From assembly GCF_002797435.1 (NCBI RefSeq), contig NZ_PGEN01000001.1:2044501-2108500 (forward strand): a DNA stretch of 64,000 nucleotides. Reading direction: 5' to 3'. Below the pieces are notes generated by a model that did not search any database, had not been told where the DNA came from, and saw only the letters and a list, made by a program, of their open reading frames with translations. Position 1 is the first letter of the stretch. Each line of letters begins with the position of its first letter. Shown in pieces: positions 36,466 to 46,060 of the stretch. The stretch is from Sphingomonas koreensis. GTDB taxonomy: Bacteria; Pseudomonadota; Alphaproteobacteria; Sphingomonadales; Sphingomonadaceae. The position numbers and the translations under genes are program-made.

Positions 36466-37452
36466 ATGCTTACCTCTGCGGCACGAACCGGTGAAACATC
36501 CGCAATGCAATGCAAAGCGGAGGTTTTGATGCGCGAGACGGTCGCCCCTGTCCTTTATTCGCCCGCACTGGGCGGCGGCGCGCTGATCGTCGCCCTGCCC
36601 GAGCGGGTGGCAGCGCTGCAGCAGCTGGTCGAAGCGGCCGGCATACGCCTGCTCGGCACGGTGGCGCCCGGCCAGGCGGCGGCGCGGCTCGCAGACCAGG
36701 TCAACCTCGACCTGCTGATGTTCGATGCAGGCGGGCTTTCGATCGAGGACGCGGCGGACAGCGCAGCCGGGATCGCCGGGATGATGATGCAGCGCGACTG
36801 CCGGACGGTCGCGCTGTTCGACACGGCATCGATCGACGTGGTCGCCGGACCGATGCTCGCGGCGGATGCGATCCTGCTCTGCGACGCGAGCCCGGCCGAG
36901 GTGGTTTCGGCGCTGGCCGGCGCGCTGCCGGGCGGTTCGACGCGGCTCCACGACGCGACTCGGGAGCGCGAGGCCGAGCGGCTGCGCCTGCTCAACGAGG
37001 AGGTCGCCCGGCTGGCGGAGGTGCTGAGCCAGCTCACCGCCGAACCATCCGGCGGGGTCCGGGATCGCACCCCCGGCTATCGTGCCGAGCCGGTGACGGA
37101 ACCCGATCCCGATCCGCGCAGCGTGCGTGCCGCGATTCGGGCACGCCGCCTGCGCGACCAGCATTTCGCGTCGGAGCTGTTTGCCGATCCCGCCTGGGAC
37201 ATGCTGCTCGATCTCTATGCGGCGCGGCTGGAAGGGCGGCGCGTATCGGTCTCCAGCCTGTGCATCGCCGCAGCGGTGCCGCCGACTACGGCGCTGCGCT
37301 GGATCGGGACGATGCACGATGCCGATCTGTTCGGTCGCGAGGCCGACCCCACCGACAAGCGCCGCGCGCATATCACGCTGACCGATCGCGCCGCAGCGGC
37401 GATGCGCGGCTATTTCGGCGCCGCGGCGCGCGCCGGGCTGGTGCCGGCCTGA
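36466..37452 (+). CDS. MarR-type winged-helix protein with an unassigned N-terminal domain
   Basis: A 328-residue protein. The C-terminal 100 residues hold a MarR-like winged helix: D-P-A-W-D-M-L-L-D-L-Y-A-A-R-L-E-G, V-S-S-L-C-I-A-A-A-V-P-P-T-T-A-L-R-W-I (recognition helix) and the wing D-P-T-D-K-R-R-A-H-I-T-L-T. Residues 25-180 contain a Rossmann-like or receiver-like region (A-L-I-V-A-L-P-E-R-V, L-D-L-L-M-F-D-A), followed by a short glutamate-rich coiled segment. The start at 36466 has ggagg five bases upstream. Target genes unknown. Confidence 0.75.
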   Translation: MLTSAARTGETSAMQCKAEVLMRETVAPVLYSPALGGGALIVALPERVAALQQLVEAAGIRLLGTVAPGQAAARLADQVNLDLLMFDAGGLSIEDAADSAAGIAGMMMQRDCRTVALFDTASIDVVAGPMLAADAILLCDASPAEVVSALAGALPGGSTRLHDATREREAERLRLLNEEVARLAEVLSQLTAEPSGGVRDRTPGYRAEPVTEPDPDPRSVRAAIRARRLRDQHFASELFADPAWDMLLDLYAARLEGRRVSVSSLCIAAAVPPTTALRWIGTMHDADLFGREADPTDKRRAHITLTDRAAAAMRGYFGAAARAGLVPA

Positions 37453-37478
37453 GCTGACGGGATTGGGAACGCCTCAAG

Positions 37479-37554
<76 letters not shown>

Positions 37555-37728
37555 GCACTTGAGGGTGGGGTGCACCTAAGGGCGCGATCCGCTTCGGTCA
37601 ACCGGCACAGCGTCGTGCGACATGCTCCTCACCCTTGTCGATGGTCCCCTTGATTTCGCAGAAGCGCGGCTCGCGGACCCGCTTGCCGCCTTCATGCCGG
37701 TCAGGAATCCGCCGGCATCGCGCGCTCC

Positions 37729-38196
37729 CTATGTCTGCGCCGCGAGTTGACGGATCGTACGGCCCGTAACGGGGTCGCGCCAGCCAGGAACGATCGCGTT
37801 GAGCGGCCGCAGCACGAAATCCCGGCGGCGGAACTGCGGGTGCGGGACAGTCAAGCCGGGACTGGCCCAGGCGCCGCCCGACCAGAGGATGATGTCGAGA
37901 TCGATCACTCGGCTGTCCCATCGGCGCCCGCGCCTGCGGCCGAAGACGCGCTCGATCGCCTTGAGGCGAACCAGCAATTCGGGCGGCATCTCGTCGCTCT
38001 CGATCAGCGCCGCGGCATTGGCGAAACGGCGTCGCGACGGACCGAGCGGAGCGGTGGCGATGATCGGGGACGCTCGAACGACCCCGCCGATCACGGCGAG
38101 CGCCGCGCGCAGCTCCGCCTCGGGCGCGCCATGACGGCCGCGGCGGTTGGAGCCGAGGGCGATGACATAGAGATGCGCAGGGGTTGAGCTGGTCAC
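37729..38196 (-). CDS. folK: 7,8-dihydro-6-hydroxymethylpterin pyrophosphokinase
   Basis: A 155-residue folate enzyme transferring pyrophosphate from ATP to the pterin alcohol, producing the FolP substrate. Motifs: Y-V-I-A-L-G-S-N-R near the start, R-F-A-N-A-A-A-L, W-D-S-R-V-I-D-L-D-I-I-L-W with the metal-binding D-x-D, and H-P-Q-F-R-R-R-D-F-V-L-R-P-L. The GTG at 38196 gives the family N-terminus; a longer ORF would overlap the divergent glycosylase. The two genes are back to back, 23 bp apart. Confidence 0.93.
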   Translation of the reverse strand: MTSSTPAHLYVIALGSNRRGRHGAPEAELRAALAVIGGVVRASPIIATAPLGPSRRRFANAAALIESDEMPPELLVRLKAIERVFGRRRGRRWDSRVIDLDIILWSGGAWASPGLTVPHPQFRRRDFVLRPLNAIVPGWRDPVTGRTIRQLAAQT

Positions 38197-38219
38197 GCCG
38201 CACGGCCTATCGCTGGCAG

Positions 38220-38876
38220 ATGGTTCCGCCAAGCCCGCTTCCCGAAACCGAGCCGCCGCGCGATTGCCCGCGCTGTCCCCGGCTGGTGGCGCTGCGCGAC
38301 GACCTGCGGGCCGAGCATCCCGACTGGTGGAATGCGCCGGTGCCCGCATTCGGCGATCCCCAGGCATGGCTTGGCATCATTGGCCTGGCGCCGGGCAAAC
38401 AGGGCGCCAACCGCACCGGCCGGCCGTTCACCGGCGATTTCGCGGGCGACATGATGTTCGCGACACTGGCCAAATTCGGCTTCACCGAGGGGAAATATGA
38501 CTCGCGGTCCGATGACGGGCTTCAGCTCAAGGGCGCGATCATCATCAACTCGGTCAAATGCCTGCCGCCCGAGAACAAACCGACGCCCGAGGAGGCGCGC
38601 ACCTGCCGCCCCTTTGCCGACGCTCAGGCCAATGCGATCCCCGCACGCATCTTCATCGCGCTCGGCCAGATCGCGCACCAGAGCGCGGTCAAGATCCTGG
38701 GCGGAAAACTGCCCAAATGCCGCTTCGCGCATCTGGCCGAGCATCGAATGCCCGACGGGCGCGTGCTGATCGATAGCTATCACTGCTCGCGCTACAACCA
38801 GAATACCGGGCGGCTGACGGCGGAGATGTTCGAGGCGGTGTTCGCGAGGGCGCTGGCGCTGCGGGCAGCCGCCTGA
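38220..38876 (+). CDS. Type-5 uracil-DNA glycosylase (UDGb, Fe-S)
   Basis: A 218-residue glycosylase. Motif A, G-L-A-P-G-K-Q-G-A-N-R-T-G-R-P-F-T-G-D, at 55-73 is diagnostic for family 5, which lacks the catalytic Asp/Asn of family 1 and has broad deaminated-base specificity. Motif B is S-Y-H-C-S-R-Y-N-Q-N-T-G-R-L-T near 188-202. Cysteines in C-P-R-C (16-19), V-K-C and T-C can bind a 4Fe-4S cluster. The ATG at 38220 was chosen because it avoids the folK N-terminus. With PdeM and the Lhr-like helicase it adds to the base-repair capacity seen here. Confidence 0.9.
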   Translation: MVPPSPLPETEPPRDCPRCPRLVALRDDLRAEHPDWWNAPVPAFGDPQAWLGIIGLAPGKQGANRTGRPFTGDFAGDMMFATLAKFGFTEGKYDSRSDDGLQLKGAIIINSVKCLPPENKPTPEEARTCRPFADAQANAIPARIFIALGQIAHQSAVKILGGKLPKCRFAHLAEHRMPDGRVLIDSYHCSRYNQNTGRLTAEMFEAVFARALALRAAA

Positions 38877-38928
38877 AACGCAGCGCCGGTTACCAAAGCT
38901 CACGAAACGGAAGGCTTTTTCAGCGAGC

Positions 38929-39108
38929 GCGACCGGGAAGCGCCCGCGACACGACTGCGACGCGACACCGACGCGACAGCTGGACGACATCGGCGCGACG
39001 GCATCGCGACACCGACGCGCCATCCACAAGACACCGAAGCGACGGTTCTGTGCGTTGACGCTACCGCTGCGCGACACCCGAGCGACGCGGACGCGACGGC
39101 CACGCCAC
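38929..39108 (-). repeat. 11-bp-phased GTCGC array 2 (inverted relative to array 1)
   Basis: On the minus strand, GTCGC-like cores start at plus-strand positions 38933, 38944, 38955 and so on every 11 bp to 39043: eleven units, of which gtcgc is exact in six. A second block at 39075, 39086, 39097 and 39108 is one base out of phase. Half-step copies lie at 38950, 38961, 38972, 39016 and 39092. It fills the 335-bp gap between the glycosylase and aguB. The rest of that gap shows no gene. A motif like catgaactttg of array 1 occurs here too (as cgtgagctttg at 38904 on the minus strand), at the same 29-bp distance from the last unit. Confidence 0.85.
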
Positions 39109-39211
39109 CTGGAGCCACGCGCCGCTGAGAGACAAGTCCGTTCCATCCATCAGGATGGAGCAAATCGCTTCCAACTTTGCAATGGCCGGTACGGCCGAGA
39201 GGGAATGCAGG

Positions 39212-40066
39212 TCAGATATCCTCGACCATGCGCCGGTACAGCTCCGGCCTGCGGTCGCGGAAGAAGCCCATGCCGGCGCGGTGCTTGCGGGCGCGGTCGA
39301 GGTCGAGCGTCGCGGTGAGGACGCCGGTTTCCTCCGCGCCGAATTCTGCGAGGATGTCGCCCCATTCGTCGCAGATGAAGCTGTGGCCGTAGAAGCGCTG
39401 GTCGCCCTCGGTGCCGATGCGGTTCGACGCGATGACGGGGACGACATTGGACACGGCATGGCCGATCATCGCGCGGCGCCACATGCGGCTGGTGTCGAGA
39501 TCGGCGTCATAGGGTTCCGACCCGATCGCGGTGGGGTAGAACAGCAATTGCGCGCCCATCAGCATCATCGTGCGCGCGGTTTCGGGATACCATTGGTCCC
39601 AGCAGATGCCGACACCGAGCGCCGCGTCGTCGGCGGGGCCGTCCCACACCTTGAACCCGGTATTGCCGGGGCGGAAATAATATTTCTCTTCATAGCCGGG
39701 GCCATCGGGAATGTGGCTCTTGCGATAGACGCCCGCGACCTTGCCGTCGGGGCCGATCATCGCGAGGCTGTTGTAGAAATGCGGCCCGTCCGCCTCGAAG
39801 AAGCTGGTCGGGATGTGGATTTGCAGCTCGGCCGCGAGCGCCTGCATCGCGGTGACCGCGGGGTGGCTGGCGAGCGGTCTGGCGGTCGCGAACAGCGCCT
39901 CATCCTCGACCCGGCAGAAATATTCGCCTTCGAAGAGTTCGGGGGGCAGGACGACCTGCGCGCCCTTGCTCGCCGCCTCGCGGACGAGGTCGGTGACGTT
40001 GGCGATGTTTTGCTCGACGTCGTTTGAGAAGGCGAGCTGGAGCGCGGCGACGGTGATCTGGGTCAT
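39212..40066 (-). CDS. aguB: N-carbamoylputrescine amidase
   Basis: A 284-residue nitrilase-superfamily enzyme that hydrolyses N-carbamoylputrescine to putrescine. The Glu-Lys-Cys triad is visible: E43 in P-P-E-L-F-E-G-E-Y-F, K116 in Y-R-K-S-H-I-P-D-G-P-G-Y-E-E-K-Y-Y-F and C155 in G-I-C-W-D-Q-W-Y-P-E. The G-P-G-Y-x-E-K-Y-Y-F-x-P-G-x-x-G-F string is specific for the AguB clade. It acts with aguA (41193) on the same strand, but an unrelated lipoprotein gene and repeat elements lie between them. Confidence 0.95.
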   Translation of the reverse strand: MTQITVAALQLAFSNDVEQNIANVTDLVREAASKGAQVVLPPELFEGEYFCRVEDEALFATARPLASHPAVTAMQALAAELQIHIPTSFFEADGPHFYNSLAMIGPDGKVAGVYRKSHIPDGPGYEEKYYFRPGNTGFKVWDGPADDAALGVGICWDQWYPETARTMMLMGAQLLFYPTAIGSEPYDADLDTSRMWRRAMIGHAVSNVVPVIASNRIGTEGDQRFYGHSFICDEWGDILAEFGAEETGVLTATLDLDRARKHRAGMGFFRDRRPELYRRMVEDI

Positions 40067-40143
40067 GTGGGGTATTTAGGGGGAGTCGGGCGGGAGTGCA
40101 CGGGGTTTGAGGGGTGGCAACAAACCATGCCGAAATTGCGAAG

Positions 40144-40959
40144 TCAGAAATCGAACGTGAAGGAAGCTTGCCGGTGCTTTGGATCGAACGTGACCCATTC
40201 GTAGAACCGATCCGCCATGCCGCAGAGTTCGCGCCAATCGGACAAAGGCTCTTTCGCGCCACTTTGGACAACGAAGCCGATCCCGATCGTGGGCTTTATC
40301 CAGCGGAATATCAGCCAAACATTATCCACATTGTCGAACTGCGCCGTACACGCGCCGGTCGGCTTTGCCGCCGCCCCGTTATACTTGTAGATTTGATACC
40401 GGCGAAACTTTACCCAAGAGCCTTCTGGCCCAATGCTTACATCCTCGTCCGGCCAAAGTGGTGCGGTCGCCTCTCGTGTGCGCGCGCGCACGAATATCTG
40501 GATGACGTTGCCGTCATGCGCTTTCTTGTCGGCTCGCGAAAGGGGCAAGGGTCCACTGATCGAGAATGCCACTGCGCCAAAGCGGGATGCGCGCTCACCA
40601 ACTTTGAACCGATGAACTACCCCCGGACAGTCATTGCTGTTGATGGGAGGGTCGATGGCATCCGAAACGATCGCTCGAAAAACGCCGTCTGACTCGCTTC
40701 GTCCGTCGTCGACATAGCCCCTTAGCCAGTGGGCCGGAACGAACATCTTTGTGCCATCGAAGTCGAGAATTCGGACCGCGCGGTCTTGGACCTGCTTAAC
40801 TGCTGCTCGATCCGCGGCAGGACAGCCGGTGATTTGTGCGGAAGGAGCGCTTCCTGATCGACGTGCGCCGTTACTGCTCTCATCGCATGCCGCTACAAGC
40901 GATGCGATGCCCACCATCGATAGCCCGTAGAGTCGAAACTGTTTTTTTGCCTTCACCAT
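40144..40959 (-). CDS. Putative lipoprotein of unknown function
   Basis: A 271-residue protein with an N-terminal signal and lipobox: basic M-V-K-A-K-K-Q-F-R, a hydrophobic stretch and S-L-V-A-A-C at residue 25. The mature part has six or so conserved-looking tryptophans and cysteines (G-C-P-A-A-D, N-D-C-P-G, G-A-C-T, L-C-G-M). I recognise no family. Third-position GC is clearly lower than in aguA and aguB on either side, suggesting a recent acquisition that split the agu pair. Flanked by a family B half repeat and a simple gaagaagaag tract on one side. Confidence 0.7.
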   Translation of the reverse strand: MVKAKKQFRLYGLSMVGIASLVAACDESSNGARRSGSAPSAQITGCPAADRAAVKQVQDRAVRILDFDGTKMFVPAHWLRGYVDDGRSESDGVFRAIVSDAIDPPINSNDCPGVVHRFKVGERASRFGAVAFSISGPLPLSRADKKAHDGNVIQIFVRARTREATAPLWPDEDVSIGPEGSWVKFRRYQIYKYNGAAAKPTGACTAQFDNVDNVWLIFRWIKPTIGIGFVVQSGAKEPLSDWRELCGMADRFYEWVTFDPKHRQASFTFDF

Positions 40960-41096
40960 CTCGGTCTAGCCGCTCCCTGACCGGTTCCGCCGACTATCGA
41001 GAATTGGTTTCGAATAAGTGGAAGCTAGCGGACTTACGAACTCGACCCGAGACGGGGCTGTTCTTCTCTCCCGTAGCGCGAAGAAGAAGAAGCCTT

Positions 41097-41120
41097 GGCC
41101 CGGCTCAAGGCCGGGCTGAC
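41097..41120. repeat. Family B half copy
   Basis: ggcccggctcaaggccgggc then tgac resembles only the right arm of family B (ccccggcacaaggccggggt). It is bracketed by two gaagaagaag tracts (41081-41092 and 41130-41140). No left arm is present. Confidence 0.6.
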
Positions 41121-41150
41121 GTGGCGAATGAAGAAGAAGACCCTTCCCAG

Positions 41151-41170
41151 CCCTCCCGCAAGCGGGAGGG
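41151..41170. terminator. Hairpin downstream of aguA
   Basis: The perfect stem ccctcccgc / gcgggaggg with a 2-nt loop lies 22 bp past the aguA stop. On the minus strand it is followed by a pyrimidine-rich tract (ttcttcttc) rather than a clean T-run, so terminator function is only plausible. Confidence 0.55.
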
Positions 41171-41192
41171 GCTTAAGTGGGAGGCGCGCGGG

Positions 41193-42158
41193 TTACTTCG
41201 GAATCTGCTGACTGATGCAGTGGAAGCTCCCGCCACCCGTCAGGATATGGTCCGCGCGCAGGCCCACTGCCTCGCGGCCGGGGAATAGCGCGCCGATCGT
41301 TTCCACCGCCTTGCGGTCATTGGGCTGGCCATAGACCGGGATCACCACCGCGGCGTTGCCGATGTAGAAGTTCATGTAACTCGCCGGCACCACCTCATCG
41401 CCATGGATGACGCGGCCGGGTGAGGGGATCGGGACGACCTCGACCCCGAACGCCTCGGCACGGCGCCTGGCGTCGGCATAGACCAGCCAGTTGGGGTCGT
41501 TCTCTTCCGGCACGGGGATCGCCAGCCGGTTCTCGCCGACGAAGCGGGCGAGGTTGTCGACATGGCCGTCGGTGTGATCCATCGCCAGGCCGTTGCCGAG
41601 CCACAGCACCCGATCGAAGCCGAGATCGGTGTACAGCCGCTCCTCCGCCTCGCGCTGCGAGAGGGTGGGGTTGCGGTTGCGGTTGAGCAGGCATTGTTCG
41701 GTGGTGACGACGAGGCCGGTGCCGTCCCAGTCGATCGAACCGCCTTCGAGCACCCAGTCGTGCGGCTGCACCTCCATGCGGCGCTTGTCGGCGAGCAGCG
41801 CGCCGACCTCGACATCGCCCTCGTAATGATATTTGCCGCCCCACCCGTTGAACTCGAAATCATGGCCGACGCCCCGATTATCGACGATCACGCCAGTGTC
41901 GCGCAGCCAGATGTCGCCGAAGGGCGCGACGACCACCTTGGCTGCATCGCCCGCGAGCAGGCGCGCGGCCGTCGCCGCTTCCTCGTCCGCGGCGACGAGC
42001 AGCACCTGCTCGCCGGCACCGTCGGCATGGACCGCGCGGGCAAAGGCGGCGACCTCGGCCCGGGCGGCGTTCAGCGATTCCCACAGCTCGGGATGGCTGG
42101 GGAAACCGATCCATACGGCCTTGTGCTTGGCCCATTCGGGCGGCGGCGTCGCCTTCAT
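41193..42158 (-). CDS. aguA: Agmatine deiminase
   Basis: A 321-residue guanidino-group-modifying enzyme converting agmatine to N-carbamoylputrescine and ammonia. The nucleophilic cysteine is C314 in G-G-G-S-F-H-C-I-S-Q-Q; general-acid/base residues are in G-G-S-I-D-W-D-G-T-G and H-T-D-G-H-V-D-N. N-R-N-P and W-L-G-N-G are family features. It acts with aguB two genes downstream to make putrescine from arginine-derived agmatine. The arginine decarboxylase is not in this window. Confidence 0.95.
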   Translation of the reverse strand: MKATPPPEWAKHKAVWIGFPSHPELWESLNAARAEVAAFARAVHADGAGEQVLLVAADEEAATAARLLAGDAAKVVVAPFGDIWLRDTGVIVDNRGVGHDFEFNGWGGKYHYEGDVEVGALLADKRRMEVQPHDWVLEGGSIDWDGTGLVVTTEQCLLNRNRNPTLSQREAEERLYTDLGFDRVLWLGNGLAMDHTDGHVDNLARFVGENRLAIPVPEENDPNWLVYADARRRAEAFGVEVVPIPSPGRVIHGDEVVPASYMNFYIGNAAVVIPVYGQPNDRKAVETIGALFPGREAVGLRADHILTGGGSFHCISQQIPK

Positions 42159-42164
42159 ATACGC

Positions 42165-43817
<1,653 letters not shown>

Positions 43818-43893
43818 GGGCACCGTCTCCGGGTAATATGATTGCGCGACTTGTGGCAGCGGGCGGCAGCCGGGGCAAGCGGGACGCAAACGA

Positions 43894-43921
43894 AAAGGGC
43901 GGCCCGGAGGGACCGCCCTTT
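43894..43921 (-). terminator. Terminator of rpsD
   Basis: A 9-bp stem aaagggcgg / ccgcccttt with a 10-nt loop. On the minus strand it reads into ttttcgttt, giving a good U-tract. It lies 23 bp past the rpsD stop. Confidence 0.85.
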
Positions 43922-43944
43922 GCTGTTTCGGCTGAAGCCGGAGC

Positions 43945-44559
43945 TTAGCGCGAATAGAATTCGACGACGAGGTTCGGTTCCATCTTCACCGGATACGGCA
44001 CCTCGTCGAGGGTCGGCACGCGGGTGAAGGTGACCTTCGACGCGCCGTCCGGAGCGACGTAATCGGGGATGTCGCGCTCGGCGAGGCTCTGCGCCTCCAT
44101 CACCAGCGCCATTTCCTGCGCCTTGGCACCCAGCTCGACGGTGTCGCCCGGCTTGATGCGGCGCGAACCGATGTTGCACTTCTCGCCATTGACCTTGACG
44201 TGGCCGTGGTTGACCAGCTGGCGCGCGGCGAAGATCGTCGGCGCGAACTTGGCGCGATAGACGATCATGTCGAGGCGCATTTCGAGCAGGCCGATCAGGT
44301 TCTGGCCGGTGTCGCCCTTCATCTTCGACGCGTCTTCGTACGAGCGCTTGAACTGCTTCTCGGTGATGTCGCCGTAATAGCCCTTGAGCTTCTGCTTGGC
44401 GCGCAGCTGGATGCCGAAGTCCGACATCTTGCCCTTGCGGCGCTGACCGTGCTGGCCGGGGCCGTACTCGCGCTTGTTGACGGGCGACTTGGGACGACCC
44501 CAGATGTTCTCGCCCATCCGGCGATCGAGCTTGTACTTGGCGCTGGAGCGCTTCGACAT
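43945..44559 (-). CDS. rpsD: 30S ribosomal protein S4
   Basis: A 204-residue primary 16S rRNA-binding protein, one of the first to bind during 30S assembly. N-terminal [22 protein letters not shown] precedes the S4 RNA-binding fold (about 95-155: [25 protein letters not shown]). The N-terminal zinc-binding cysteines found in some bacteria are absent, as usual in alphaproteobacteria. It is a stand-alone rpsD, apart from the S13/S11 operon. Confidence 0.98.
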   Translation of the reverse strand: MSKRSSAKYKLDRRMGENIWGRPKSPVNKREYGPGQHGQRRKGKMSDFGIQLRAKQKLKGYYGDITEKQFKRSYEDASKMKGDTGQNLIGLLEMRLDMIVYRAKFAPTIFAARQLVNHGHVKVNGEKCNIGSRRIKPGDTVELGAKAQEMALVMEAQSLAERDIPDYVAPDGASKVTFTRVPTLDEVPYPVKMEPNLVVEFYSR

Positions 44560-44713
44560 GTGAACTTCCTTACAATTGCTACGACGTTGACCCGGCAGTT
44601 TCCTGCCTGATCGCGATTCCGGTATCGCCTGCGTACAAGACGCAGGGCCGCCGCTTCACCGGAGTGCGGGGCCGATTGCGAAGGCGCGCGCCTAGCCGCA
44701 CCCGATCACGGAG

Positions 44714-45454
44714 TCAAGTTTGGCCGGCCCGTGCACGCTTCTTGCCCTCCAGCGCCGAGAGCACGCCGCGCAGGGTGCGCAATTCCTGTTCGGTCCAGCC
44801 CGGCTTGGTCAGCAGGTTGCGCAAGGTCAGCTTGGTCGTCGGCACGCGATCGGGCGGATAGAAATAGCCGCTGTCCTCGAGCAGCATCTCGAGATGACCG
44901 ATCAGCCCCTCCAGCTCTGCCTGCAGCGCGGGCGGATCGAGATCGACGCGCGGCGGCTGGGCGAGCTCGCGCCCCTTCGACCATTCGTAGGCGACGAGGA
45001 TCACCGCCTGCGCCAGATTGAGCGAGCCGAACTCGGGGTTGATCGGAACGGTCAGGATCGCACGGGCGAGCGCGACATCCTCGGTCTCCAGCCCCGAACG
45101 CTCCGGGCCGAACAGGATCGCGCTGCGGCCCGGCGCAGCGTGGATTTCGCCCGCGGCCTGGACCGGGGTCACGACCGGCTTGGTCACGCCGCGCTTGCGC
45201 ACCGTGGTGGCATAGACATGTTCGCAATCGGCGACCGCGTCGGCAACGCTGCCGAACACGCGCGCCTGTTCGAGCACCACGTCCGCGCCGCTCGCCGCGG
45301 GACCGGCCGACGGGTTGGGCCAGCCGTCACGCGGGGTGACGAGGCGCATCTCGGTCAGCCCGAAATTGAGCATCGCGCGTGCGGCCTTGCCGATATTCTC
45401 GCCAAGTTGCGGGCGGACGAGGACGATGACCGGGTTGGGGGCGGAGCCGCTCAT
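44714..45454 (-). CDS. trmJ: tRNA (cytidine/uridine-2'-O-)-methyltransferase TrmJ
   Basis: A 246-residue SPOUT-class enzyme that 2'-O-methylates the wobble-region position 32 of tRNAs. Motifs: [18 protein letters not shown] at the N-terminus, [10 protein letters not shown], and the knot [10 protein letters not shown] and [19 protein letters not shown]. The C-terminal helical extension (about 165-246) is TrmJ-specific. The start overlaps the nrdR stop by four bases. Confidence 0.93.
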   Translation of the reverse strand: MSGSAPNPVIVLVRPQLGENIGKAARAMLNFGLTEMRLVTPRDGWPNPSAGPAASGADVVLEQARVFGSVADAVADCEHVYATTVRKRGVTKPVVTPVQAAGEIHAAPGRSAILFGPERSGLETEDVALARAILTVPINPEFGSLNLAQAVILVAYEWSKGRELAQPPRVDLDPPALQAELEGLIGHLEMLLEDSGYFYPPDRVPTTKLTLRNLLTKPGWTEQELRTLRGVLSALEGKKRARAGQT

Positions 45455-45939
45455 CCGCCCTTTGCCTTTTCGTGGCCCACCTCGGTCACGCTGCTTGCGA
45501 ACGCCTCGAAATCCTTCGCCTCGCGGAAATCGCGATAGACGCTGGCGAAGCGGATATAGGCGACCGAATCGAGACCCTTCAGCCCTTCCATCACCATCTC
45601 GCCGATGCGCTGGGACGGGATGTCGGTATCGCCGAGCGTTTCGAGCTGGCGCTGGATGCCCGAGACGAGCTTTTCGATCTGCCCCGCTTCGATCGGCCGC
45701 TTGCGGCAAGCGAGCGAGACCGAACGGATCAGCTTGTCGCGCTCGAACGGCTCGCGCCGGGACTCGCCGGTCCCTTCCGACTTGAGCACGGTCAGCTCGC
45801 GCAGCTGGATCCGCTCGAAGGTGGTGAAGCGCGCCGCGCACGCCTCGCACTGCCGCCGGCGGCGGATCGCCGCCCCATCCTCGGTGGGGCGGCTGTCCTT
45901 TACCTGACTGGCTTCATGTCCGCAGAACGGGCAGCGCAT
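45451..45939 (-). CDS. nrdR: Transcriptional repressor NrdR
   Basis: A 162-residue repressor of ribonucleotide reductase genes. The zinc ribbon is M-R-C-P-F-C-G plus C-E-A-C at 31-34; an ATP-cone domain follows (about 49-139: [15 protein letters not shown]). It senses dATP and ATP and binds NrdR boxes upstream of nrd genes, none of which are here. ATG at 45939 starts the invariant M-R-C-P-F-C. Coupled to trmJ by a 4-bp overlap and separated from glyA by a family A repeat. Confidence 0.97.
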   Translation of the reverse strand: MRCPFCGHEASQVKDSRPTEDGAAIRRRRQCEACAARFTTFERIQLRELTVLKSEGTGESRREPFERDKLIRSVSLACRKRPIEAGQIEKLVSGIQRQLETLGDTDIPSQRIGEMVMEGLKGLDSVAYIRFASVYRDFREAKDFEAFASSVTEVGHEKAKGG

Positions 45940-45952
45940 TCTTTGTTCCTTG

Positions 45953-46034
45953 GCGGTGCCGGCCCACTCCCCCGCCCGGCCACCCATATCATAATGTCGT
46001 TGGGTGGCCGGGCGGGGGAGTGGGCCGGCACCGC
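45953..46034. repeat. Family A inverted repeat, copy 2
   Basis: An 82-bp hairpin with arms that differ slightly from the other copies (ggcccactcccccgcccggc) and a 14-nt loop tatcataatgtcgt, clearly related to the copy 4 loop. It lies in the gap between glyA and nrdR, both on the minus strand, so a terminator between two genes of an apparent operon is possible. Confidence 0.9.
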
Positions 46035-46060
46035 ATGCGCATCAGCGCATCAAATCAGGC

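Noticed and set aside
37555..37728. Possible short minus-strand gene ending at 37598 (tail RVREPRFCEIKGT)
   Set aside because: The tail looks protein-like, but I found no ATG, GTG or TTG in frame at a sensible distance. It may be the decayed remnant of a gene after folK.
38193..39146. Long minus-strand open frame across the uracil glycosylase and array 2
   Set aside because: It is antisense to a well-supported gene and then runs through the phased array, which cannot give stops. No ribosome site or family match.
44560..44713. Leader regulatory RNA upstream of rpsD
   Set aside because: I could not draw an S4-binding pseudoknot or other conserved element in the 154-bp gap.
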